Below, one piece after another: positions 16,309 to 23,584 of a DNA stretch of 36,706 nt. How positions within the stretch are numbered: the stretch's first letter is position 1; the number at the start of each line of letters is the position of its first letter. The position numbers and the translations under genes are program-made. The notes under the pieces are model-generated. The model was given only the letters and a program-made list of their open reading frames with translations. It did not search any database and was not told the origin of the DNA. The DNA comes from Acetatifactor sp. (lineage in GTDB: Bacteria > Bacillota > Clostridia > Lachnospirales > Lachnospiraceae): NCBI GenBank assembly GCA_024403365.1, contig JAKSRX010000010.1, forward strand, positions 1 through 36,706, read 5' to 3'.

Positions 16309-16371
16309 AGCAAAACTTGGGAAGCAAAGTGCAAAATATACTAGGTAAATCGCGAAAAACTAAGGTATAAT
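16309..16371 (+). promoter_or_regulatory. Promoter of the xylan operon with upstream AGCAAA repeats
   Basis: GGTATAAT with TATAAT at 16366-16371 is a good -10, but nothing near TTGACA lies 16-18 bases upstream. Just above the -35 place there are three related words in one direction: AGCAAAAC (16309-16316), AGCAAAGT (16323-16330) and TGCAAAAT (16330-16337). AraC activators bind direct repeats next to a weak -35, so these are candidate binding sites for the divergent regulator. Inference. Confidence 0.5.
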
Positions 16372-16402
16372 ACAGCTATATGATTACAATGGAGGATCGT
16401 AC

Positions 16403-17821
16403 ATGATGCGCAGAAAAGCAATGAGTCTGCTGCTGGCACTCACCTGTACTGCAACACTTTTGTCCGGCTGCGGTAAGACCGCGGTGGAAGTTGAGAGCAG
16501 TGTTTCACAGGAAGTCAGCTCCGTACAGGAGAGCAGCAAGGAAGAGACAAGTAAAGAAGAAACAAGCTCTGTGGAAGAGAGTTCCGAAGAGTCCCAGGCT
16601 CCCGCAGAGATCGACCTGGAGAACATCCCCATCCTGAAGGATTCCGTAATGAATGCTATGGGATGCAGAGCGGGTTGTGCCGTAGCCGGAAACGAGCTGG
16701 ATAACCCTATGGTATGGGATATCGTTACCACGTATTTCAATGCCGTTACTCTGGGAAATGAATTGAAGCCCGATGCTTTGGTAGATTACAGCAACGGCCG
16801 CTGTCCCGGAACCGTAGATGCGGAATTGAATGGCGAGACCATTCAGGTTCCCAAGCTGAGCTATTCCAGAGCAGAGAGAATGTTGAACAAGATCCTCAAG
16901 TGGAATGAGGAGAACCCCGACGATAAGATCATGGTGAGAGGACATGTGCTGGTATGGCACTCACAGACTCCCGAGTGGTTTTTCCATGTAGATTATGACA
17001 AGAATAAGGACTATGTGGACAAGGACACCATGAACAAGCGTCTGGAGTGGTACATTCGTACCGTTTTGACACACTTTACCGGTGAGGACAGCAAGTATAA
17101 AGATCTGTTCTATGGTTGGGATGTAGTCAATGAGGCAGTAGCCGATGGTACAGGTACCTATCGTACCGACAAAGAGAATCCCAGCGAGCCTTTGTCCAGA
17201 GATACACACGGCAGCAACAGCAGCTGGTGGCATGTATATCAGAGCAACGAGTACATCATCAATGCATTCAAATATGCCAACAAGTATGCACCTGCTTCCC
17301 TGGAACTGTACTACAACGATTACAACGAGTGTACCGAGACCAAGATGAATGCTATCGTGGAACTATTGCAGGCAGTCAAGGATGCAGAGGGGGAACCCGG
17401 CGTGGGTACCAGAATCGATGCTATGGGTATGCAGGGACATTATGATATGACCAACCCCGGCTTCAATTTCCTGGAGAGAGCTATCAACAAGTACGCTGCA
17501 GTAGTAGGAAATGTACAGATCACCGAGTTCGACATTAAGGCAAGGGAAACTTATGACGGAAGCGATGAGAAGAAGCCTGAAGAGTATGAGAAGATGGCAA
17601 ATCGTTACCGCACTCTGTATTGGGTATTGAAGGCAAGAAACGAACAGCCCAACATCAACGTGACCGGTATCACTTTCTGGGGAACCGCAGATCATCTTTC
17701 CTGGCTCCAGAGCCGTTCCGATGTAGGCGGCGGTGCCAGCGGAAAGTATCCTCAGTGCCCTCTGCTTTTTGACGAGAACTATATGCCGAAACCCGCGTAC
17801 TTCGTATTTGCGGAAGAATAA
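16403..17821 (+). CDS. GH10 endo-1,4-beta-xylanase lipoprotein
   Basis: Secreted xylan-cutting enzyme held on the cell surface by a lipid anchor; 472 residues. The signal ends in LSGC (Cys23) and a Ser/Glu-rich spacer runs to about residue 70. The GH10 barrel is complete: MVRGHVLVWHSQTPEWFF near 176-193, the acid/base Glu244 in WDVVNEAV, the nucleophile Glu375 in QITEFDIKA, and GITFWGTADHLSWL near 422-435. GGAGG at 16391-16395 is 7 bases before the ATG. Catalytic retention and beta-1,4-xylan specificity follow from the family. It leads an operon with two GH43 genes and a small membrane protein (gaps of 20, 15 and 21 bases) and faces the AraC regulator. Confidence 0.95.
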   Translation: MMRRKAMSLLLALTCTATLLSGCGKTAVEVESSVSQEVSSVQESSKEETSKEETSSVEESSEESQAPAEIDLENIPILKDSVMNAMGCRAGCAVAGNELDNPMVWDIVTTYFNAVTLGNELKPDALVDYSNGRCPGTVDAELNGETIQVPKLSYSRAERMLNKILKWNEENPDDKIMVRGHVLVWHSQTPEWFFHVDYDKNKDYVDKDTMNKRLEWYIRTVLTHFTGEDSKYKDLFYGWDVVNEAVADGTGTYRTDKENPSEPLSRDTHGSNSSWWHVYQSNEYIINAFKYANKYAPASLELYYNDYNECTETKMNAIVELLQAVKDAEGEPGVGTRIDAMGMQGHYDMTNPGFNFLERAINKYAAVVGNVQITEFDIKARETYDGSDEKKPEEYEKMANRYRTLYWVLKARNEQPNINVTGITFWGTADHLSWLQSRSDVGGGASGKYPQCPLLFDENYMPKPAYFVFAEE

Positions 17822-17841
17822 ATCTTTTGGAGGATAAATAA

Positions 17842-19428
17842 ATGTCTATTATCGCAAAAAATCCTATTATGCCCGGCTTTTATCCGGACCCTTCCATCTG
17901 CGCGGTAGGAGAGGATTATTATCTGATCAACTCTACCTTCGCATATTTCCCCGGACTTCCCATTATGCACAGCAAAGACCTGGTGCACTGGGAACAGATC
18001 GGTAACGCGATGCACAGACAGGAGCAGCTGCCTCTTCAGAATGCAGGTCATTCTCAGGGCCTTTTCGCTCCTACCATGAGATACTACAACGGTACCTATT
18101 ATGTTATCTGCACCAATGTTTCCCACGGCGGCAACTACATCGTAACCGCTAAGGATCCCGCAGGTCCTTGGTCTCAGCCTTACTATCTGGAGGGCGCTGA
18201 CGGTATCGACCCCAGCCTGTTCTTCGATGATGACGGAACCTGCTATTACATCGGTACTCATCCCAATCCCGCAGGCTATTCCTACAACGGAGACTATTAC
18301 ATCTGGATCCAGGAAGTAGATCTGGAGAACATGAAGTTGGTTGGTGAAGTACATAATGTTTGGAATGGTGCCATGAAGATGATTCCCTGGCCCGAAGGAC
18401 CTCACCTTTACAAGAAGGGTGATTACTACTACATCATGCACGCAGAAGGCGGCACCGGCCCTGAGCACGCAGTTACCATCTGCCGAAGCAAGAATGTGTT
18501 CGGACCTTATGAGAACAACTATTGCAACCCTATTCTGACCCACAGACATCTGGGACAGAAATATCCCATCAAGTACGTAGGCCACGCAGATCTCATCGAG
18601 ACTCCTGCAGGAGAGTGGTTCATGGTAATGCTGGCAGTTCGTCCTCTGGAAGGCTTCACCACCATGGGCCGTGAGACTTTCTTAGCCAAGGTGATCTGGG
18701 AGAATGACTGGCCTGTAGTAAACCCCGGCATCGGTATCCTTACCGACGAGGTGGAGATCGATCTGCCTGAGTGGGATCCCGCTAAGGATAGCAGATTCGA
18801 CACTTCCGCAAACTGTGTACCCGGCAGCAACCGTACTTATACCTTTGCTGATATGAAGAAGCTGGGCGATGAGTTCCTGATGCTTCGTAATCCCGGCGAT
18901 GATATGTACAAGATGGATGCAGAAGGCCTGAAACTTTCCTTTAGAGACTTGACTTTGAAAGCAGTTGACAGCCCTTCCTATGTATCCGTAAGACAGCAGC
19001 ATCACAACTTCAAGGCTTCCGCTAGTTTTGAGACTGCAAACCTCACAGACGGCAAGGCAGCAGGTATCGCACTGCTTCAGAACAATGAGTATCATGTTCG
19101 CAGCCAGGTGAAGTACGCAGGCGAGAAGCTGATCGCAGAAGTGATCGTATGCAAGAAGGGCATTGACGAAGTGGTTGGCTGCGTTGAACTGGATGCAGCA
19201 AAGTATGCATGCCCCGAGCTCACCATCAAGGTTACCGGCCTTTCCGCTGCAGTGGAGATCACAGGCGAAGACGAGACTGCATTTATCGCAGACGATATCG
19301 ACGTTCGTACTCTTTCCACCGAAGTTGCAGGCGGTTTCGTAGGCTGTACCGTTGGTATGTATGCAGTGGCAGAAAAAGACAGCCGCGCAGAGTATGCATG
19401 CTTTAAGTCTTTCACTTACGAGGCTTAA
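17842..19428 (+). CDS. Cytoplasmic GH43 beta-xylosidase / arabinofuranosidase
   Basis: 528 residues without signal peptide. All three GH43 acids are visible: base Asp16 in FYPDPSIC, pKa-setting Asp123 in GIDPSLFFDDDG, and acid Glu185 in WPEGPHLY. After the propeller a beta-sandwich at about 325-528 matches the usual C-terminal domain of xylosidase-type GH43. The NPIMPGFYPDPS start and the overall length fit cytoplasmic beta-xylosidases that also trim arabinofuranose from oligosaccharides. It sits between two secreted xylan enzymes and thus probably works on the imported products. The gap from the xylanase is 20 bases, with GGAGG as ribosome site. Exact substrate cannot be read from sequence. 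Confidence 0.92.
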   Translation: MSIIAKNPIMPGFYPDPSICAVGEDYYLINSTFAYFPGLPIMHSKDLVHWEQIGNAMHRQEQLPLQNAGHSQGLFAPTMRYYNGTYYVICTNVSHGGNYIVTAKDPAGPWSQPYYLEGADGIDPSLFFDDDGTCYYIGTHPNPAGYSYNGDYYIWIQEVDLENMKLVGEVHNVWNGAMKMIPWPEGPHLYKKGDYYYIMHAEGGTGPEHAVTICRSKNVFGPYENNYCNPILTHRHLGQKYPIKYVGHADLIETPAGEWFMVMLAVRPLEGFTTMGRETFLAKVIWENDWPVVNPGIGILTDEVEIDLPEWDPAKDSRFDTSANCVPGSNRTYTFADMKKLGDEFLMLRNPGDDMYKMDAEGLKLSFRDLTLKAVDSPSYVSVRQQHHNFKASASFETANLTDGKAAGIALLQNNEYHVRSQVKYAGEKLIAEVIVCKKGIDEVVGCVELDAAKYACPELTIKVTGLSAAVEITGEDETAFIADDIDVRTLSTEVAGGFVGCTVGMYAVAEKDSRAEYACFKSFTYEA

Positions 19429-19443
19429 TGCGGGGTGATGGTA

Positions 19444-21072
19444 ATGAAAAGATCAATGGTTGTGTTCCTCCTGGCGGCTTTGACAGCAGGACTGTGCGCC
19501 TGCGGAAAGACAGGAGAATCACAAGAAACAAAGGAACAGGAGGAGATCAGTGTAAGTCTTTCCGAGAGTACTTCCGAATCCACAGCGGAGGAGGAAGCAC
19601 TTGGTTTCGCGGATTGGAATGCACTGTTTGGCAGTATGAGCAAGACAAAATGTTATAAAGGTATCAACGATACCAACCCTATTATGACCCAGCGTTTCGG
19701 CGCAGACCCTTACGCAATGGTATATGACGGAAGAGTATATTTTTATATGACCGCAGATGCGTTCGAGTATGATGCTAAGGGCGAGATCAAGGAGAATTCC
19801 TACAGCCAGATCCGCAGTATCAACGTAGTTTCCACCGATGATATGGTGAACTTTACCGACCACGGTTCTATCCTGGTAGCAGGCAAGAACGGTGCGGCTA
19901 AGTGGGCAGGAAATTCCTGGGCACCCGCTGCAGCCTGGAAGAATATCGATGGCAAGGATAAGTTTTTCCTGTACTTCGCAAATTCCGGCGGCGGTATCGG
20001 TGTATTGACCGCAGACAGCCCCGTAGGTCCCTGGACCGATCCCATCGGCAAGGAACTGATCTCCAGAAATACTCCCAACTGTGCTAATGTTCTGTGGCTC
20101 TTCGATCCCGCAGTGCTTGTGGATGATGACGGCAGAGCATACATCTACTTCGGCGGCGGTGTCCCCGAAGGCAAGGTTCCCGCTCCCGGCACCGGCAGAG
20201 TGATGGAATTGGGCGAGGATATGATCAGTGTAAAGGGCGAGGCAGTAACTATCGACATCCCTTACCTGTTCGAGGATTCCGGTATCCATAAGTTTGGCAA
20301 CAAATATTATTATACCTACTGTACCAACTGGCAGGTTGACCAGGCCGGTACCGATAAGTTCGGCTTCCACAATGCGGAGATCGCTATGTTGGAAAGCGAC
20401 AGCCCCATGGGACCTTTTGTTTACAAGGAGACCATTCTGGAGAATCCCGGAAAATATATCGGTATGTACAGCAATAACCATCACTGTGTTTTCAATTTCC
20501 AGGGAAGATGGTACATGACCTACCACTCCAAGATCGTGGAGAAGAACATGGGCATGGAGAAGGGCTACCGCAGCACCAATATCAATGAGTTTACCATCGC
20601 AGAAGATGGCACCATCGGTAAGATCTCCCAGTCCTTAAGCGGTAGAGAGCAGCTGAAGAATGTGGATGCATATGCAGAGAACAGCGCTGTTATGATCGCA
20701 GTGCAGGGTGGCTTGGATACCGTGGAAGCACCCGAACTGGGCGCAGGCGCAATGCTTCTTTCCGGCATTGACAGCGGTGACTACATGAAAGTACAGGGCG
20801 TTGACTTCGGTGAAGAAGGACCTGAATTCCTGGAGGTAGCAGCCAAGATCAATACCAAGAGCGACGGCCTGTGTGCAATTCAGATCCGTGTGGATACCAT
20901 GTTTGGTGATGTGATCGGTGTGCTTCCCATCTCCGATGATAACGGCGAGACCACCGCTGAGGGATTCACCAGATGCAGAGCTGCACTGGAAGAGGAAGTG
21001 ACCGGCGTACATGATCTGTTCTTTGTATTCGCAGGTGAAGGATATGAACTGAAGTGCTGGAGATTCGAGTAA
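19444..21072 (+). CDS. GH43 lipoprotein with CBM6-like C-terminal domain
   Basis: 542 residues. I start at the ATG at 19444 because GGTGAT just upstream pairs with the ribosome and the resulting signal is compact, with lipobox LCAC and Cys20; a GTG at 19435 and an ATG at 19438 are alternatives. A Ser/Glu spacer runs to about 55. GH43 acids: Asp88 in GADPYAMVYDGRVY, Asp221 in LFDPAVLVDDDG and Glu277 in FEDSGIHKFG. The last 125 residues look like a CBM6 beta-sandwich (GAGAMLLSGIDSGDYMKVQG, then a pattern ending in HDLFFVFAG). This architecture is seen in arabinoxylan arabinofuranohydrolases and xylosidases, so it probably debranches xylan outside the cell beside the GH10. The gap from the previous gene is 15 bases. 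Confidence 0.88.
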   Translation: MKRSMVVFLLAALTAGLCACGKTGESQETKEQEEISVSLSESTSESTAEEEALGFADWNALFGSMSKTKCYKGINDTNPIMTQRFGADPYAMVYDGRVYFYMTADAFEYDAKGEIKENSYSQIRSINVVSTDDMVNFTDHGSILVAGKNGAAKWAGNSWAPAAAWKNIDGKDKFFLYFANSGGGIGVLTADSPVGPWTDPIGKELISRNTPNCANVLWLFDPAVLVDDDGRAYIYFGGGVPEGKVPAPGTGRVMELGEDMISVKGEAVTIDIPYLFEDSGIHKFGNKYYYTYCTNWQVDQAGTDKFGFHNAEIAMLESDSPMGPFVYKETILENPGKYIGMYSNNHHCVFNFQGRWYMTYHSKIVEKNMGMEKGYRSTNINEFTIAEDGTIGKISQSLSGREQLKNVDAYAENSAVMIAVQGGLDTVEAPELGAGAMLLSGIDSGDYMKVQGVDFGEEGPEFLEVAAKINTKSDGLCAIQIRVDTMFGDVIGVLPISDDNGETTAEGFTRCRAALEEEVTGVHDLFFVFAGEGYELKCWRFE

Positions 21073-21093
21073 GACTCGGGAAGGAAATAAGCT

Positions 21094-21633
21094 ATGGTAA
21101 GAGCGATCCTTGCAAAGGTGCTGGTGATGGCATTGTTTATCATCGCACTCTACGCATTGAAATTGAATAAGAGAGAGGGCAAAAGCATTGTGCTCATTGC
21201 ATTGGCAGTGATCCCGGGAGCGATCGTGGTGGAAGCCATCGTGAATGTGATCATGGCTCTCCTGGAAAGTGTCCTGATCCAGATCAACCTGAAGACACTG
21301 GCACCTCTGATGGCGGTGGATGCGGCACTGATCGTGGCCCTGTTCCTGGGGGCGATGCTTCTGATCACCTTCATCACAGACAGCGGAAAGCCGGAATATT
21401 GGTTGGGTGTTCTCACCGCGTTGGTGATTCTGGTGACCTGCATTTTTGAGATCTATGAAGTGAAGAATCTGAATGAATTCATGGAGATCTGGGATCTGGC
21501 TACTTACGAGCAGTACCTGGAGAAGTCCGAAGGCTTCAACCGCCTGGATGTGATCCAGTCCTATATCAATATCATTCCCGGAACCGCATATGCCATCGGC
21601 ACCTGCCTGAAGGGCCTGAAAAAGAAAAAATAA
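21094..21633 (+). CDS. Small membrane protein of unknown function
   Basis: I do not recognise this 179-residue protein. It has four or five hydrophobic segments: about 5-22 (KVLVMALFIIALYAL), 29-52, 70-92 (MAVDAALIVALFLGAMLLI), 100-120 (GVLTALVILVTCIFEIY) and a weaker one near 160-172. It ends in a lysine-rich KGLKKKK. No signal peptide, no catalytic motif. It follows the secreted GH43 by 21 bases and ends at the operon terminator, so it is the last gene of the xylan operon. A role in the same pathway is inferred only from position. Confidence 0.75.
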   Translation: MVRAILAKVLVMALFIIALYALKLNKREGKSIVLIALAVIPGAIVVEAIVNVIMALLESVLIQINLKTLAPLMAVDAALIVALFLGAMLLITFITDSGKPEYWLGVLTALVILVTCIFEIYEVKNLNEFMEIWDLATYEQYLEKSEGFNRLDVIQSYINIIPGTAYAIGTCLKGLKKKK

Positions 21634-21644
21634 GAAGTCAAGCG

Positions 21645-21670
21645 GCGGCACCTGAGGGTGCCGCTTTTTT
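21645..21670 (+). terminator. Intrinsic terminator of the xylan operon
   Basis: GCGGCACC at 21645-21652 pairs perfectly with GGTGCCGC at 21657-21664 around a TGAG loop, followed by six T at 21665-21670. It lies 11 bases after the stop of the small membrane protein. Confidence 0.93.
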
Positions 21671-21690
21671 GTTGGGATGTTGCTGGAGGG

Positions 21691-21864
21691 CTGCGGGTGG
21701 TGTTTACCTGCGGGCTGGTGTTTGCCTGCGGGCGGTGTTTACCTGCGGGCGGTGTTTACCTGCGGCAGTCTGTTTACCTGCGGGCTGGTGTTTACCTGCG
21801 GGCTGGTGTTTTCTGTAGGTTGTGTTTTACTGTAGCCTATGTTTTACTGCAGCCACCGTTTTAT
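21691..21864. repeat. Degenerate 17/18-bp tandem repeat, about ten units
   Basis: The unit is close to CTGCGGGCTGGTGTTTAC. Unit starts are 21691, 21708, 21726, 21743, 21760, 21778, 21796, 21813, 21831 and 21848. The first seven are close copies (units at 21726 and 21743 are identical); the last three drift progressively (CTGTAGG, TGTAGCC, TGCAGCC). Unit lengths alternate between 17 and 18 bases, so no reading frame survives and the array is not coding. It has no spacers, so it is not CRISPR. Confidence 0.85.
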
Positions 21865-22152
21865 ATTCACGCATTTTTTATGCCATTTTTTGCCTGACTT
21901 TTCCCGCCCGCGCCCAATATGCCGGGCGACTGTCCTTTTGTGTCGGGGCGGAATAGGCCTGTGAAGAAGATTTTATATACAGGCCCAGCACTTCTTTATA
22001 AAAGTAGGCTTGATAGCTTGTTATATGTTGATAAGCCAAGATGAGATGATACAAATAGGCTTGAGCGACAAATAAGAGCACGCAGGCTACTTTTTAGCAC
22101 TACAGGATTGGCTTGCAGAAAAGAGCAGCATATTAGGCCAATCCAACACGGC

Positions 22153-22316
22153 AGAAGAGGTTATTGACACAACAGAAAAGATCATACGCGCTACGGAAGA
22201 GACCGCAGACATAACGGAAAAGATCACAGGCACGATGGGAGAGATCACAGGCACGACAGAAGATTGCAGACATATCGGAAGTATTTACAGGCACAATAGA
22301 AGAGACCACAGATAAC
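22153..22316. repeat. Degenerate 21-bp tandem repeat, eight units
   Basis: Units start at 22153, 22174, 22195, 22216, 22237, 22258, 22277 and 22298; six are 21 bases and two are 19. The common core is close to GGAAGAGATCACAGGCACGA. In the first five units one plus-strand frame stays open and gives a seven-residue repeat like TEKITGT, which then breaks at the 19-base units. This may be a decayed coding repeat or a pure DNA repeat. It is unrelated to the 17/18-base array 290 bases upstream. Confidence 0.8.
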
Positions 22317-22418
22317 ATACCAGTGATGCTGTAGCCAGCTACCCGCGGTGAGAACTCGATCTAGATCGTCTAATACTCTCAAAAATATAAAATCTTAAGA
22401 GTTATCCGGGAAAACTTG

Positions 22419-22427
22419 TGGTATAAT
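22419..22427 (+). promoter_or_regulatory. Extended -10 promoter of the small lipoprotein gene
   Basis: TGGTATAAT at 22419-22427, 53 bases before the start codon. No convincing -35 is found. A perfect palindrome CGATCTAGATCG at 22357-22368 lies about 50 bases upstream and might be a regulator site. Confidence 0.55.
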
Positions 22428-22479
22428 GATGACTTGTAATATATGATACAGCTGTGGCTGTGAGAGATAGAGGATGAAA

Positions 22480-22998
22480 ATGAGAAGATTTGGAAAATAT
22501 ATCGGTTTACTTAGCCTTGTATTTGTGTTGGCGGGCTGCGGGGCAGAAGAAGAGATCGCTGCGGAGACACTGACCAGTACCAAGGTGGAATTCAGCACGG
22601 AGGAAGCAGCCCCCGAGGTGACACCTGTACCTGCGGAATTGATCTCTTATGAGGAACTGGTGGGCCAGTTCATGGATTCCAACAGTCAGAGAGCATCTGC
22701 TGTTACTACGTTGGGCGCAGACACAAACAGCCTGAAGATGACGGTCTACTGGACCAACTCCGCCTTCGAGGAGAACAGATGGACTATGACGCTTACCTAT
22801 GACGGAAGCGTGTTCCGCTATGATGACTGTGCGAAGGATATTTTGACCTATGAGCAGGACGGAGATTCCGTGACAGAACTTGTGACCAACGAATATGCAG
22901 GGGGCAGCGGATACTTCGAGTATCAGGATGGCAAGCTTGCCTGGACCGGCGCTGCGGATGAGAACTGCACAGAGTGCGTATTTGAGAGATTTGAGTAG
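22480..22998 (+). CDS. Small lipoprotein of unknown function
   Basis: I do not recognise this 172-residue protein. The ATG at 22480 is preferred over 22474 because AGAGG at 22469-22473 gives a six-base spacing only to the later one. The signal peptide ends in LAGC with Cys20, then a Glu/Thr/Pro-rich linker to about residue 50. The remaining 120 residues look like a small soluble beta-rich domain with repeated Tyr and acidic residues (LTYDGSVFRYDDC, SGYFEYQDGKLAW) and end in CTECVFERFE; four cysteines in the mature part could form disulphides. It is followed 9 bases later by an acetyltransferase gene. Confidence 0.8.
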   Translation: MRRFGKYIGLLSLVFVLAGCGAEEEIAAETLTSTKVEFSTEEAAPEVTPVPAELISYEELVGQFMDSNSQRASAVTTLGADTNSLKMTVYWTNSAFEENRWTMTLTYDGSVFRYDDCAKDILTYEQDGDSVTELVTNEYAGGSGYFEYQDGKLAWTGAADENCTECVFERFE

Positions 22999-23007
22999 AG
23001 GTATCCT

Positions 23008-23490
23008 ATGGAAAGAAGTATTGTCAGAGCCACTGAAGAGGATGCGGCAGAGATCCTGGCGCTGTACCGCAGCAATCTGTACGGGGCGGCAGACTGGAGC
23101 GAGCATTATCCTGATGAGGAGACGATAGAATATGATCTGTCCAGAGAGGCTCTTTTCGTTATGAAGGAAGGCGGAGAGATCATTGCGACCATCTCCATTG
23201 ATGAGGATGAGGAAGTGAAGAAGCTTCCCTGTTGGAGCCCGTCACTTCAGCCCTCCGGGGAACTGTCCAGACTTTGCGTGAAGGACGGCTACAGGAATCA
23301 GGGAATTGCGAGACAGATGATGGAGCATACCTTTGAAGAATTGAGAAAGCAGGGCTGCAAGAGCGTGCACATTCTGGTAAAAACAGGACATAAGGTTGCG
23401 CTGCAGTCGTACTCGCATTTGAATTACAGGCAGGTAGGAAGCTGCCATTTATTTGAAAAAGAATTTTTGTGCTTCGAAAAAGAATTGTAG
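23008..23490 (+). CDS. GNAT-family N-acetyltransferase
   Basis: 160-residue cytoplasmic enzyme. The fold is readable in order: IVRATEEDAAEILALY at the start, the beta strand EIIATISIDEDEEV near 56-70, LSRLCVKDGYRNQGIARQMM near 89-108 with the acetyl-CoA loop RNQGIA, then helix and the VALQSYSHLNYRQVG strand near 130-146. These are the hallmarks of GNAT enzymes. The substrate amine is not readable. It starts 9 bases after the small lipoprotein gene, and a bidirectional terminator follows directly. Confidence 0.9.
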   Translation: MERSIVRATEEDAAEILALYRSNLYGAADWSEHYPDEETIEYDLSREALFVMKEGGEIIATISIDEDEEVKKLPCWSPSLQPSGELSRLCVKDGYRNQGIARQMMEHTFEELRKQGCKSVHILVKTGHKVALQSYSHLNYRQVGSCHLFEKEFLCFEKEL

Positions 23491-23495
23491 AATAA

Positions 23496-23525
23496 AAATC
23501 TCCGCTTACAATAAGCGGAGATTTT
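23496..23525. terminator. Bidirectional terminator between GNAT and GH27 genes
   Basis: AAATCTCCGCTTA (23497-23509) pairs with TAAGCGGAGATTT (23512-23524) around a two-base loop, with T runs on both strands. It lies between converging genes. Confidence 0.92.
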
Positions 23526-23535
23526 TTGTTACGGG

Positions 23536-23581
23536 TGATCGGGGATCACCCATAACAATGATCGGGGATCACCCATAACAA
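23536..23581. repeat. Perfect 23-bp tandem duplication with internal hairpins
   Basis: Copies at 23536-23558 and 23559-23581 are identical; each begins TGATCGGGGATCACCC. The first copy with its flank forms an 8-bp hairpin (GGGTGATC, 3-base loop, GATCACCC at 23533-23551). It lies just after the GH27 stop on the minus strand, in its untranslated tail. Confidence 0.9.
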
Positions 23582-23584
23582 GTA

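Larger units (their letters stand above)
21671..22418. other. Gene-free region with two repeat arrays
   Basis: About 750 bases without a gene I can support. It lies between the xylan-operon terminator and the next promoter. It holds a GC-rich 17/18-base tandem array (21691-21864), an AT-rich middle part, a 21-base tandem array (22153-22316) and a 12-base perfect palindrome CGATCTAGATCG (22357-22368). Short open frames here are by-products of the repeats. The AT-rich part carries several copies of AGGCTTG or AGGCCT-like words but no clear structure. Confidence 0.7.

Noticed and set aside
21658..21897. Plus-strand open frame with a VYLRAG-like repeat
   Set aside because: It begins inside the terminator and is made by the 17/18-base array, whose unit length changes shift the frame.
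21691..22316. CRISPR array
   Set aside because: Units are directly adjacent without unique spacers, and no cas gene is in the window.
22133..22318. Minus-strand open frame with RACDLF-like repeats
   Set aside because: It is the reverse reading of the 21-base array; no start context and no known domain.
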